Below, piece by piece: positions 50,809 to 60,520 of a DNA stretch of 64,000 nt. Under the pieces are notes generated by a model, which saw nothing but the letters and a program-made list of their open reading frames with translations, had not been told where the DNA came from and did no database searches. The position numbers and the translations under genes are program-made. The first letter of the stretch is position 1; each line of letters opens with the position of its first letter. This DNA is from Buchnera aphidicola (Eriosoma lanigerum) (GTDB taxonomy: Bacteria; Pseudomonadota; Gammaproteobacteria; Enterobacterales; Enterobacteriaceae): positions 62,001-126,000 of the forward strand of contig NZ_OZ060395.1 of assembly GCF_964059125.1 (NCBI RefSeq). Reading direction: 5' to 3'.

Positions 50809-51429
50809 TTGTTTACAGGAATTATAGATGGAATTGCTAAAATCATTTCAATTAAAAATAAAAATAATTATTTAACATATACCATTCAAGTACCAAAACA
50901 TTTATTAGTTAATTTAGTTATTGGAGCTTCTATATCTAATAATGGATGTTGTTTAAGTGTAACATCTATTTTTAAGGATTTGATTAGTTTTGATATTATA
51001 TCAGAAACGTTACGATGTACTAATTTAGGTATGTTAAAATTAGGTGACTATATTAATATTGAGAGATCAAAAAAATTTTCTGATGAAATTGGAGGTCATA
51101 TACTTTCAGGACATATTTCCACTGTTTCTAAATGTATAAAAATTATAAAATTTAGTGGTAATAGTCAGTTGATGTATTATCAATTATGTGATAATTTTTT
51201 CATGAAATATATTTTTTATAAAGGTTTTATTAGTATTAATGGTATTAGTTTAACTATAACAGAAGTAAGTGAAGATTATTTTAGTGTTCATTTAATACCT
51301 GATACAATGTTAAAAACCAATATGAAAAATGTTACAAATGGTGATGTAGTGAATATTGAAATTGATTATTTTACTCAAGTTATTGTTGATACTACAGAAA
51401 AATTTATTAATTTATGTAAATTAAATTAA
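50809..51429 (+). CDS. ribE: Riboflavin synthase alpha chain
   Basis: Makes riboflavin by dismutating two lumazines. 206 residues (E. coli 213). Start is TTG at 50809 (MFTGIIDGIAK), preceded by AGGA 7 bases upstream; the MFTGI start is diagnostic. Two lumazine-binding repeats: first half SNNGCCLSVTS and IERSKKFSDEIGGHILSGH; second half FISINGISLTITEV and PDTMLKTNMKN. Also called ribC in E. coli. Riboflavin supply to the host is a known Buchnera role. Confidence 0.96.
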   Translation: MFTGIIDGIAKIISIKNKNNYLTYTIQVPKHLLVNLVIGASISNNGCCLSVTSIFKDLISFDIISETLRCTNLGMLKLGDYINIERSKKFSDEIGGHILSGHISTVSKCIKIIKFSGNSQLMYYQLCDNFFMKYIFYKGFISINGISLTITEVSEDYFSVHLIPDTMLKTNMKNVTNGDVVNIEIDYFTQVIVDTTEKFINLCKLN

Positions 51430-51623
51430 TTCAGTATATATAAATTTTATAATACTTATTTTTATAATTTTTATAATCATGATGATAATATTATATATTC
51501 AGTTATATATATAATATGTTTTTACAGTGTGATTTCAGTAGATAATATGATTATTTATATAAAGTTAAATATTTTTTACATACTTGTAAATCACTTTTTT
51601 ATAAAAAATATTTTATGATGATA

Positions 51624-51839
51624 ATGACAGCAAAAGATTATTTATTAATGTTTCGTAAGGTAAATACACTGAATAGCCTTGAAAAATTGTTTGATCGATT
51701 AAATTATTCATTAACTAATAATAATGATTTAATCAATATGTATAGGGCTGCTGATCATAGAAGAGCAGAAATTACAGCTGGAGGAAAACTATTTGATTTA
51801 GGTTGTATACCAAAATCATTATGGCATTATGTATTGTAA
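51624..51839 (+). CDS. cnu: Hha/YmoA-family H-NS partner Cnu (YdgT)
   Basis: 71 residues from the ATG at 51624, exactly the E. coli Cnu length; two in-frame ATGs at 51615 and 51618 are less likely. Family pattern is clear: [38 protein letters not shown] and [18 protein letters not shown] (key residues YRAADHRxAE, W near the end). Cnu binds H-NS and oriC-proximal DNA and modulates silencing. Same position as E. coli, directly before rsxA. The long retention of a nucleoid regulator here is notable. Confidence 0.92.
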   Translation: MTAKDYLLMFRKVNTLNSLEKLFDRLNYSLTNNNDLINMYRAADHRRAEITAGGKLFDLGCIPKSLWHYVL

Positions 51840-52112
51840 CACTAACTATAATACTTACAGAAAATTATTTTGTTTATTTTAAATTATTTATATATATTTA
51901 TATATAAGTACTTTAATTTTGTATTTATTACTGATAAATGCATTTTTCATTATTTTTTTATTGTATATTTAGTATATATATTAGTCTGTTAAACAATATT
52001 TTGTAATTATTTAATAAATATGTTTAACAATAATAGTATTTATTTTCAAATATTTAGTATGAATAAATATAAATATTTATTTATTTATATATATAGAAAG
52101 CGTGATTTAATT

Positions 52113-52697
52113 ATGTCAAAATATTTTTATTTATTTATTATGAATATTTTAGTTGAAAATTTCATTTTAGTACAGTTTTTAGGAATATGTCCATTGATGG
52201 GAATATCAAATCAAGTATATACTGCAGTTGGTATGAGTATAACTACTACTACTGTAATTATGATTACTTCTATCTTATCTTGGATTATAAATTATTTTAT
52301 TTTAGTTCCATATCAATTATTTTTTTTACGAACTATGGTATACATATTAATTATTTCTATAAGTGTACAATCTATAGAAATAATTTTAAAAAAAAAAAGT
52401 CCAAGATTATATCAATTATTAGGTATTTTTTTACCATTAATTACAACGAATTGCTCAGTATTAGCTGTTCCTTTATTTAATGTGCATTTACGTTATAATT
52501 TATTTCAATCAGCATGTTATGCATTAAGTTCTTCTATTGGATTTTCTATTGTAATTATAATTTTTTCTAGTATACGTGAACGTTTGTTATGTTCTAATAA
52601 CATTCCTATTATTTTTAAAGGTGTGCCAATTGCATTAATTACAGCTAGTTTAATGTCTATTAGTTTTATGGGTTTTGATGGTTTAGTGAGAAATTAG
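52113..52697 (+). CDS. rsxA: Electron transport complex subunit RsxA (RnfA)
   Basis: 194 residues from ATG 52113 (E. coli 193); the frame extends upstream to 52020 but the extra residues are not family-like. Six membrane segments; conserved VENFILVQFLGICPLMGIS at the start and the LLGIFLPLITTNCSVLAVPL motif, whose Cys is part of the RnfA/RnfE iron site. An 11-A tract at 52388-52398 stays in frame (L-K-K-K-S). First gene of rsxABCDGE; the Rsx/Rnf complex couples ferredoxin and NADH electron flow to ion pumping and in E. coli reduces SoxR. Confidence 0.95.
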   Translation: MSKYFYLFIMNILVENFILVQFLGICPLMGISNQVYTAVGMSITTTTVIMITSILSWIINYFILVPYQLFFLRTMVYILIISISVQSIEIILKKKSPRLYQLLGIFLPLITTNCSVLAVPLFNVHLRYNLFQSACYALSSSIGFSIVIIIFSSIRERLLCSNNIPIIFKGVPIALITASLMSISFMGFDGLVRN

Positions 52698-52699
52698 TT

Positions 52700-53212
52700 A
52701 TGTTAATTTTAAAAACTGTATTTTTTTTCGGATGTTTAACTTTTTTTTTATCACTGATATTAATTTATATTTCTGAAAAATATGTTATATATAGTAATAT
52801 ACTTATAGATTCTATTGATAATTTATTACCACAAAGTCAATGTGGACAATGTCAGTATGTCAGTTGTTATTCATATGCTAAAGCAATTATTTTAAATGGA
52901 GAAAAAATTAACAAATGTATTCCAGGTGGCATGAGTATTATAAAAAATATATCTAATTTTTTAAATGTTGATGTAGTTAAAGATCAACATTTTGAAGATA
53001 ATAATATTATAATTGATTATCGTATTATTGCCTGGATTAATGAAGATCATTGTGTTGGTTGTAATAAATGTATTCATGTTTGTCCAGTTGATTCTATTAT
53101 TGGATCTAAAAATTTAACTCATACAATTATAAGTGATTTTTGTACAGGATGTAAATTATGTATTGAAGTTTGTCCAACTGATTGTATTAAATTACGAAAG
53201 GTAGAAATTTAG
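52700..53212 (+). CDS. rsxB: Electron transport complex subunit RsxB (RnfB)
   Basis: 170 residues (E. coli 192). N-terminal membrane anchor (about 2-25), then the 4Fe-4S motif CGQCQYVSC...CIPGG, and two ferredoxin clusters CVGCNKCIHVCPVD and CTGCKLCIEVCPTD, all cysteines intact. Starts 2 bases after rsxA. Confidence 0.97.
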   Translation: MLILKTVFFFGCLTFFLSLILIYISEKYVIYSNILIDSIDNLLPQSQCGQCQYVSCYSYAKAIILNGEKINKCIPGGMSIIKNISNFLNVDVVKDQHFEDNNIIIDYRIIAWINEDHCVGCNKCIHVCPVDSIIGSKNLTHTIISDFCTGCKLCIEVCPTDCIKLRKVEI

Positions 53213-53240
53213 TAATTTGTACTAGATTGAGAATAAAATA

Positions 53241-54881
53241 TTGAAAGTACGTTCATTTTTATATAAATTGAAATATAAAATAATTTATTATATTAATAAA
53301 TTGAAAAAAGAAAATATATTCTTTGGAGGTTTACGGGTTGCTTCACATAAGCCTATTAATCATTTTTTCTTACTAAAATCTATTCCTATACCTTCAATAG
53401 TATATATTCCTATTAAAAATTATCTAATTAGAAAACAAAGATTATTAGTTTCTTTAGGAGATAAAGTATCTACAGGAGAACCGTTAACTGTTGGAGATAT
53501 AAATAATGTTGTAGTACATTCTCCTATTTCTGGAATTATTACTAATATTAATATCAATGATGAAGAATTGTATTTTGATAATAAAGAAACTATTATTACT
53601 ATACAATCTAATGGTAAACAGAATTATTTTTTTACTGTTGAAGAATGTAATTATAAATTATTAAAAAAAAGTGAAATATTACGTAAAATTTATCAATTTG
53701 GTATTGTTGGTTTAGGAGGAGGGGGATTTTCTAGTGCTTCTAAATTACAAATGTTTATTCCATTAAAATATAATACATTAATTGTTAATGCTGCTGAATG
53801 TGAACCATATATTGTTGCAGATGAATGTTTAATACATAATTATATTGACGAAATTTTAAAAGGATGTGAAATATTAGTATGGACTTTAGGTATAAAAATT
53901 GTATTGATTGCTATTGAAAATAGTAAGTTAAAAACAATTGAAATTATTCAAAGAGCATTACTGCATTATCCTGATTTTCAATTGCGTGTTATTCCATCAA
54001 TATATCCATCAGGAAGTGGAAAACAATTAATTCAAACTTTATTTGATGAAGAATTACCATTTGGTATGCATGCTTCTTCAATGGGAATTCTTATACATAA
54101 TGTTGGTACATTATTTGCAATAAAAAGAGCTATTATCAATAATATTCCTTTAATTGAAAGAATTGTAACTATAGCTGGTAATAATGTATTTAATACTGAA
54201 AATTATTGGATAAGAATTGGTACTCCTATTAGTTATTTATTAAAATATATATTAATTAAATCTATAAAAAATAATCAAATATTTTTGGGTGGTCCTTTTA
54301 CTGGAAAACCATTTATTCAAAATTTTTCTGTAATATTAAAAACTGTAAATTGTATTTTGTTGATGAATAATAATAAAATTTTAAAATCATTGCATCAACA
54401 AAGAGAATGCATTCGTTGTTCTGCTTGTTCTAATGTATGTCCAATGAGATTATTACCACAGCAATTATATTGGTATAGTAGAGTACTTGATCATAGTAAA
54501 ACACAATTTTATAATATTATGGATTGTATTGAATGTGGGGCATGTGAACAAGTATGTCCTAGTAAAATAAATTTAGTTCATTATTATAAAAAAGAAAAAA
54601 AAATTGTTATTGGTATAAATCGAGAAAAAAATAGAATTGAAGATTCGAAAATTAGATTTCAGAATCGTTTAAAAAGAATAAATGTGGAATATGATGATGA
54701 TCAATCATATAATAATTTTCTTTTTAATCAATTTAAAGAAGTAAACTTTAATAATACTATTATACAAAAAAATATGTCTAATCTAGATAAGATTAAATCT
54801 AATTTAAACACTATAACTAAAGATATGAGACGTAATATTATAAAGAATGCCATTCTAAAATTGAAAAAGGAAACTAAATAA
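53241..54881 (+). CDS. rsxC: Electron transport complex subunit RsxC (RnfC), shortened tail
   Basis: 546 residues against 740 in E. coli. TTG start (MKVRSFLYK). It contains the NADH/FMN-binding GLGGGGFSSASKL and NAAECEPYIVADE segments, SLBB-like middle, and two ferredoxin motifs CIRCSACSNVCP and CIECGACEQVCPS. The long Ala/Lys-rich repeat tail of enteric RsxC is absent. Peripheral membrane subunit that accepts electrons from NADH. Confidence 0.96.
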   Translation: MKVRSFLYKLKYKIIYYINKLKKENIFFGGLRVASHKPINHFFLLKSIPIPSIVYIPIKNYLIRKQRLLVSLGDKVSTGEPLTVGDINNVVVHSPISGIITNININDEELYFDNKETIITIQSNGKQNYFFTVEECNYKLLKKSEILRKIYQFGIVGLGGGGFSSASKLQMFIPLKYNTLIVNAAECEPYIVADECLIHNYIDEILKGCEILVWTLGIKIVLIAIENSKLKTIEIIQRALLHYPDFQLRVIPSIYPSGSGKQLIQTLFDEELPFGMHASSMGILIHNVGTLFAIKRAIINNIPLIERIVTIAGNNVFNTENYWIRIGTPISYLLKYILIKSIKNNQIFLGGPFTGKPFIQNFSVILKTVNCILLMNNNKILKSLHQQRECIRCSACSNVCPMRLLPQQLYWYSRVLDHSKTQFYNIMDCIECGACEQVCPSKINLVHYYKKEKKIVIGINREKNRIEDSKIRFQNRLKRINVEYDDDQSYNNFLFNQFKEVNFNNTIIQKNMSNLDKIKSNLNTITKDMRRNIIKNAILKLKKETK

Positions 54882-55010
54882 TTTTATTTGAGTATATGTG
54901 TAATTTTTTGTAAAATATAATTTATCATATATATATAAATACTGTAATAGAAATATGATATATAGTAATTTATATTAAAATTAATTGTTTTTGTTTACAA
55001 GATATATTAA

Positions 55011-56030
55011 ATGTATAAGTATAATACTACAGAAAACATTATGAAGTTAGTAATTTTATCACTGATACCTGGTGTTTTTGTTCAAACTTATTATTTTGGA
55101 TATGCTACTGTAATACAAATTGTAATTTCAGTAATCGTAGGGCTATGTACTGAATGTTTATTTTTATGTATTTCTCGTCGACCTGTATTATTTTTTATCG
55201 GTGATTATTCAGCAATTTTATCAGCTATTTTATTTTCATTATGTTTGCCTATTTTAGTTCCATGGTGGATTAATGTAATTGGTTCAATTTGCATGATAAT
55301 ATTAGGTAAACAGTTATATGGTGGATTGGGACAAAATATATTTAATCCAGCTATGACAGGATATGCTATAATATTAGTTTCTTTTCCTACTATGATGACA
55401 AATTGGAATTGTTTAGAGTTATGTATTAAACACTGTTTTAATTTTTTTGATGTTTTAGATTTAATTTTTTCTAATAAACCATTTTTTAATAATCTTATTG
55501 TAGATTTAAACAATATTTCTGTAACTCAAGCTACACCTTTAAATGATTTTAAATTAAATCAACATTTATCTTTGGGTACATCAGATATTTCTTTAGAAAA
55601 CATTCAAAGTAAATATATTTTTTCTGTTTTCTTTTGGATTAATTTTTGGTTTTTATTTGGTGGAATAATTTTGTTATTATATAAAATTATTTGTTGGAGA
55701 ATATCAGTTAGTTTTTTAGTATCTTTATTCATATTATCTTTATTAGGTTCGTTATATTATCCTAATTTAATTTTATCTCCTAAAATAAATTTATTTTCTG
55801 GTGCTACAATGTTAGGAAGTTTTTTTGTTTTAACTGATCCTGTAACATCTCCTTCTACTAATTTTGGAAAAATTATATTTGGTTGTTTAATTGGATTTAT
55901 GGTATGGATTATACGTAGTTTTGGAAATTATCCTGATTCTATTGCTTTTTCGGTATTATTAGGAAATTCTTTAGTTCCATTAATAGATTTATTAACTAAA
56001 TCTAGAATATATGGATATAAAAAAAGATAA
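55011..56030 (+). CDS. rsxD: Electron transport complex subunit RsxD (RnfD)
   Basis: 339 residues (E. coli 352). Integral membrane protein, about 10 hydrophobic segments; GGLGQNIFNPAMTGYAI is the family core. The VTQATPLNDF segment at 171-180 is the likely site of covalent FMN on T175 (compare the conserved ATPL in RnfD); SGATMLGSFFVLTDPVTSPS near 265-285 is also conserved. It lies 129 bases after rsxC. Confidence 0.96.
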   Translation: MYKYNTTENIMKLVILSLIPGVFVQTYYFGYATVIQIVISVIVGLCTECLFLCISRRPVLFFIGDYSAILSAILFSLCLPILVPWWINVIGSICMIILGKQLYGGLGQNIFNPAMTGYAIILVSFPTMMTNWNCLELCIKHCFNFFDVLDLIFSNKPFFNNLIVDLNNISVTQATPLNDFKLNQHLSLGTSDISLENIQSKYIFSVFFWINFWFLFGGIILLLYKIICWRISVSFLVSLFILSLLGSLYYPNLILSPKINLFSGATMLGSFFVLTDPVTSPSTNFGKIIFGCLIGFMVWIIRSFGNYPDSIAFSVLLGNSLVPLIDLLTKSRIYGYKKR

Positions 56031-56038
56031 AGTCATAT

Positions 56039-56686
56039 ATGTTTATTAATAATTTTAAAAATTCTATTATATTAGTTATGTTTGCTATTTTTTTTTCAGG
56101 ATTTACAGCAGTAGTATATAAATTAACGAATAATATTATTATGCAACAAGATCGAATTCATATCATTAAATTGTTAAATGAAATAGTAGATTGTACTGGT
56201 AGTAATTGTTGTATAATTCAAGATAATTATCATATTCAAAATAAAATTTTAGGAGATAAAGATTTACATAGGTTTTGGTTGGTTAAAAAAAAGCATTCTA
56301 TATATGCTTTTATTATTGAAACTACTGCACCTGATGGATATTCAGGTGATATTAAAATGTTAGTAGCTTCTGATTTACATGGTAACATTATTGGGGTAAG
56401 AATTATTAAACACAATGAAACTCCAGGTTTAGGTGATAAGATAGATATTCATATTTCTAATTGGATTACTTATTTTTCTGGAATGAATGTATTACCATCA
56501 ATTAATTATGTTTTTTCAATTAAAAAAGATGGTGGAATAATTAATCAATTTACTGGAGCTACGATTACTCCTAGAGCTGTTACTAATGCTATAAGAAATA
56601 CAGTAGTTTTTATTGTACATTCTTTATCTTCACATACTTTAATGGATATAAAAGGTAATATTATTTATGTGGATAAAAAAAATTAA
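56039..56686 (+). CDS. rsxG: Electron transport complex subunit RsxG (RnfG)
   Basis: 215 residues (E. coli 206). N-terminal membrane anchor (about 9-29), periplasmic FMN domain with PDGYSGDIKMLV, HNETPGLGDKI and the flavinylation motif INQFTGATITPRAV (FMN on the second Thr of TGAT). Overlaps rsxE by 20 bases. Confidence 0.97.
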   Translation: MFINNFKNSIILVMFAIFFSGFTAVVYKLTNNIIMQQDRIHIIKLLNEIVDCTGSNCCIIQDNYHIQNKILGDKDLHRFWLVKKKHSIYAFIIETTAPDGYSGDIKMLVASDLHGNIIGVRIIKHNETPGLGDKIDIHISNWITYFSGMNVLPSINYVFSIKKDGGIINQFTGATITPRAVTNAIRNTVVFIVHSLSSHTLMDIKGNIIYVDKKN

Positions 56687-57311
56687 ACAAATATGTATTA
56701 ATGGTTTATGGAAAAGAAATTCTACTTGTGTACAATTACTTGGTTTATGTCCTGTATTAGCAATAACTACTAATTTTGTTAATGCTGTTGGTTTAGGAAT
56801 ATCTACAACAATAATATTAATTTGTACTAATAGTATGATTTCTTTAATAAGAAAATTTATACCACATATGATACGTATTCCTATATATATTATAGTGATT
56901 TCTTCATTTGTATCTATGATAGACATGTTCATTCATGCTTTTTTATGTGATTTATATTCTTCTTTAGGAGTATTTATTCCTTTAATTGTTACTAATTGTA
57001 TTGTTTTAGGTCAAGCTGAAATGGTGGCTTCTAGAAACAAAATATTTTATAGTTTAATGGATGGTTTATTTACTGGAATAGGATTAACTATTTCTATGAT
57101 TGTTTTAGGAAGTATTAGAGAAATAATTGGTCATGGAACAATATTTTATGGTATTTTTCATTTATTTAAATTTATGAGTCCAAATGATTATATAAAAATT
57201 ATAGATGTTGATTATACAATGCTAGTAGCTTGTTTTCCTGCTGGTGCTTTTATTATATTAGCATTAATTTTAGCATTAAAGTCTACAATTGATCGTATGA
57301 TTGTATCGTAA
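56667..57311 (+). CDS. rsxE: Electron transport complex subunit RsxE (RnfE)
   Basis: 214 residues (E. coli 231). Homologue of RsxA with six membrane segments; LLGLCPVLAITTNFVNAVGLG and LGVFIPLIVTNCIVLG carry the conserved Cys. Ends the rsx operon; nth follows 58 bases later, as in E. coli. Confidence 0.96.
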   Translation: MWIKKIKQICINGLWKRNSTCVQLLGLCPVLAITTNFVNAVGLGISTTIILICTNSMISLIRKFIPHMIRIPIYIIVISSFVSMIDMFIHAFLCDLYSSLGVFIPLIVTNCIVLGQAEMVASRNKIFYSLMDGLFTGIGLTISMIVLGSIREIIGHGTIFYGIFHLFKFMSPNDYIKIIDVDYTMLVACFPAGAFIILALILALKSTIDRMIVS

Positions 57312-57369
57312 TTATAAATAAGATTATATATGAATTATCAATATTCCTTCAATTTTAATAAGTATTAAT

Positions 57370-58008
57370 ATGAATAGTGATAAAAGAAATGAAATTTTGA
57401 ATTGTTTTTATAAATATATGCCGAATGTGAAAACTGAATTAAAATTTTCTTCTTCTTTTGAATTGTTAATAGCTGTAATTTTATCTGCTCGATCTACTGA
57501 TAAAAGTGTAAATAAAATTACTAGTAGATTATTTCAGATAGCTAATACTCCAAATGATATTTTAAAGTTAGGTATAAAAAAATTAAAATTTTATATTAAA
57601 CATGTTGGTTTATATAATATTAAAGCAAAACATATTATAGATATGTGTAGTATTTTAATTAATAATTATGATGGTGAAATTCCTGTTGATAGGAAAAATT
57701 TAGAATTTTTACCTGGAGTTGGTAGAAAGACTGCAAATGTTATATTAAATACTTTATTTGGTAAAGATGTAATAGCAGTAGACACTCATGTATTTCGAGT
57801 CTGCAATAGAACTAAATTTGCTACAGGTAATACAGTTATAGCTGTAGAAAAAAAATTAGATCGTTATGTTTTAGATCCATATAAGTTATATTTTCATAAT
57901 TGGTTTGTATTACATGGACGTTATATATGTACGGCAAAAAAAATAAAATGTAATATTTGTTTTATTAGATATTTATGCGAATTTAACAAGAAAATATTTT
58001 ATGAATAA
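57370..58008 (+). CDS. nth: Endonuclease III
   Basis: Base-excision repair glycosylase/AP lyase for oxidised pyrimidines. 212 residues (E. coli 211). Helix-hairpin-helix LPGVGRKTANVIL with catalytic Lys (about 120), catalytic Asp in AVDTHVFRV (about 138), and the 4Fe-4S motif C-x6-C-x2-C-x5-C at the end. Directly after rsxE as in E. coli. Confidence 0.97.
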   Translation: MNSDKRNEILNCFYKYMPNVKTELKFSSSFELLIAVILSARSTDKSVNKITSRLFQIANTPNDILKLGIKKLKFYIKHVGLYNIKAKHIIDMCSILINNYDGEIPVDRKNLEFLPGVGRKTANVILNTLFGKDVIAVDTHVFRVCNRTKFATGNTVIAVEKKLDRYVLDPYKLYFHNWFVLHGRYICTAKKIKCNICFIRYLCEFNKKIFYE

Positions 58009-58368
58009 TTTTTTAGATATAGTAATATTTTATGATTTAATATTAATTTTAATTAAGTAATATTATTCATGATAAATCAAAAATTAATTTATTTTTTATG
58101 CTAATATGTTTTATATTTTTCAGAAATTATATATTTTTGCAATTTTAATTTTTATTTTAACAAATATTAAAATATATAATAATATAGTGATATGTAAGTA
58201 TGTTATTCTATAAAAATATAAAAATTTTTTTAGTTTTTAACTATATTTTAATATGTATATTAATATTCTTTTAATTATTTTAAATTATTTTTATTAATAT
58301 ATTATTTTTAAGTATTTGATAGTATTTGTTAATTAATATGATTTCTCACGTATTTTGTAGGTAAAAAT
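58009..58368. other. 360-base spacer, nothing recognised
   Basis: Between nth and tyrS. E. coli carries dtpA, gstA and pdxY here; no remnant was recognised. AT-rich with no clear RNA or terminator. Confidence 0.5.
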
Positions 58369-59643
58369 ATGAATGATCAAAATATAATTACATTTTTAAA
58401 ATTAAGAAATTTTATTTTTCAAATAAGTAATTCTAATGAATTATTAGAGTTAACTAATAATACTATGATTTCTTTATATTGTGGTTTTGATCTAACAGCA
58501 GATAGTTTGCATATTGGGCATTTATTACCTTTAATGGTATTAAAACATTTTCAGATGTTAGGCCATAAACCAATTGTATTAATAGGTGGAGCAACTAGTT
58601 TAATTGGAGATCCTAGTTTTAAAAGTTTAGAAAGAAAACTAAATACATATAATGATATATCTAAATGGGAAAAAAATATTTCTAATCAAATTTCTTTATT
58701 TCTTGATTTTAATATAGGTTTTAATAGTGCAAAAATTGTAAATAATAATAGTTGGTTTAATAAAATTAATATTTTATCGTTTTTACGAGATATTGGTAAA
58801 CATTTTTCAGTTACTCAAATGATTAATAAAGATTCTGTAAAAAATAGAATTAATAGGATAGGACAAGGTATGTCTTTTACAGAATTTTCATATAGTTTAT
58901 TACAAGCATATGATTTTTTTATTTTAAATCAAAAGTATCAAGTTTGTTTGCAAATTGGTGGTTCTGATCAATGGGGAAATATTTCATCTGGAATTAATTT
59001 AATTCGTAGAATTAATCGTAATCAAGTATTTGGTTTAACAGTTCCATTATTAACTCAAAGTAATGGAGTAAAATTTGGTAAGACTGAACAAGGTCCTATT
59101 TGGTTAGATCCAAAGAAAACTAGTCCATATACATTTTATCAATTTTGGGTAAATATAGATGATAAAAATGTATATCCTTTTTTAAAATGGTTTACTTTTT
59201 TTGATTATTCTAAACTTATGAAAATGGAAAACGAAGGATGTCATGTAGAAAATATTTGTAAAGATAAAATAATTTTAGCTAAAGAAATAACTAATATTGT
59301 GCATGGTGAAAAAGGTTTAAAATCTGCAGTAAGAATTACTTCATGTTTATTTTCTAATTGTTTATCAGAAATGACAGAATTAGATTTTGAACAATTAAAA
59401 CAAGATGGTATTCCTTCAGTTAATTTGTTAGGTACAGAAGATTTACAAACAGCTTTAATCGTTTCTTCTTTATCTTATTCTAAATCTCAATCTAGAAATA
59501 TGATTATTTCAAATGCTATTTCAATTAATGCTAAAAAAATTTCAGATGTTAAATATTGTTTTTCTAATCATGATAAAATATTTGGTAAATATACTTTATT
59601 ACAGAGAGGAAAAAAAAAATACAGTTTATTATGTTGGAAATAA
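58369..59643 (+). CDS. tyrS: Tyrosyl-tRNA synthetase
   Basis: 424 residues, as in E. coli. HIGH motif in DSLHIGHLLPL (about 47-50), YSLLQAYDF, QIGGSDQWGNI, KMSKS-type KFGKTEQGP (about 234-238), and the C-terminal S4-like anticodon-arm domain ending QRGKKKYSLLCW. TTTTGTAGGTAAAAAT precedes the ATG. Full length. Confidence 0.97.
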   Translation: MNDQNIITFLKLRNFIFQISNSNELLELTNNTMISLYCGFDLTADSLHIGHLLPLMVLKHFQMLGHKPIVLIGGATSLIGDPSFKSLERKLNTYNDISKWEKNISNQISLFLDFNIGFNSAKIVNNNSWFNKINILSFLRDIGKHFSVTQMINKDSVKNRINRIGQGMSFTEFSYSLLQAYDFFILNQKYQVCLQIGGSDQWGNISSGINLIRRINRNQVFGLTVPLLTQSNGVKFGKTEQGPIWLDPKKTSPYTFYQFWVNIDDKNVYPFLKWFTFFDYSKLMKMENEGCHVENICKDKIILAKEITNIVHGEKGLKSAVRITSCLFSNCLSEMTELDFEQLKQDGIPSVNLLGTEDLQTALIVSSLSYSKSQSRNMIISNAISINAKKISDVKYCFSNHDKIFGKYTLLQRGKKKYSLLCWK

Positions 59644-59677
59644 TATATAAATATTTTATGATGTTTTTGTTTTTTAA

Positions 59678-60055
59678 TTATTTTATTAATGAAAAACTTT
59701 CTCCACATCCACAAGAAAATTTAACTTTTTTGTTATAAAATTTAAATAATTGATTTACGCCTTCTGTTACAAAATCAACTGTCATATCGTTAAGTAAATT
59801 TATTTGTTGTAATGGAATACATACTATAAAGTGTGTAAAATAAAATATTAATTCTTCTTTTTTTTGTTCTTTAATTTGTTCCACATGATAACGAAATCCT
59901 GCACACCCTGATTTCTTGATTTGAATTCTCACACCTATAAAATCATTTGATTGTTGTAATAAAGAATGAATTTGATCTTCTGCTTTTTTTGTTAAATGAA
60001 TACCCTTCCATTTATTTTCTTTATTAATAATTTTGGTATTATAACTTTCTATCAT
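59678..60055 (-). CDS. sufA: Iron-sulfur cluster assembly A-type carrier SufA
   Basis: 125 residues from the ATG at 60055 (E. coli SufA 122); ATGs at 60070 and 60106 would add unconserved residues. A-type carrier that passes Fe-S clusters to apoproteins. The three ligand cysteines are present in SGCAGFRY and CGCGESF (C-terminal CGC). VDFVTEGVNQLFKFYN is closer to SufA than to IscA or ErpA, and the neighbour ydiK agrees with the E. coli suf location. sufBCDSE are not in this window; leftward, convergent with tyrS. Confidence 0.9.
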   Translation of the reverse strand: MIESYNTKIINKENKWKGIHLTKKAEDQIHSLLQQSNDFIGVRIQIKKSGCAGFRYHVEQIKEQKKEELIFYFTHFIVCIPLQQINLLNDMTVDFVTEGVNQLFKFYNKKVKFSCGCGESFSLIK

Positions 60056-60106
60056 ATATATTTTCCGCATGTATGATATTGATGTATAGATATATCTTGA
60101 TATCAT

Positions 60107-60520
60107 TTATTTTTTAAATTAATAATAATTGAACTTATTATATGTATTAGTGTTCATTTTAATAGTATATTTTTTGTAAACATAATTATATATTATATTA
60201 TTGTGAATTTAAATTATTGATCCAGTAATGAAAATAAAACAATATAATGTTATTATATTTAATATATAATTTTACTGGATACTATATTATTGTTATATTT
60301 TTTATATTCTATATATATAAGATAATTATTAAAAAAATTTTATTATATATTTAATTTGATATTATATAACATACAATATTGAAAATATACTATTTTAGTG
60401 ATTTATTATATTTTATTTATGTAAAAATTATCTTATTAGTTAATTATATTAATAATTGAGTATATGATAATTATTACAACAAAAAAAATAATTAAAAAAC
60501 TTTCGAGGTGTGACTTTTAT
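60107..60520. other. 414-base divergent spacer with nested inverted repeats
   Basis: Between sufA (leftward) and ydiK (rightward). It contains an outer 9-bp repeat atccagtaa (60220-60228)/ttactggat (60272-60280) enclosing an inner 8-bp hairpin (60241-60248/60252-60259). No gene found. Because the flanking genes diverge, it is not a normal terminator position. Confidence 0.5.
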
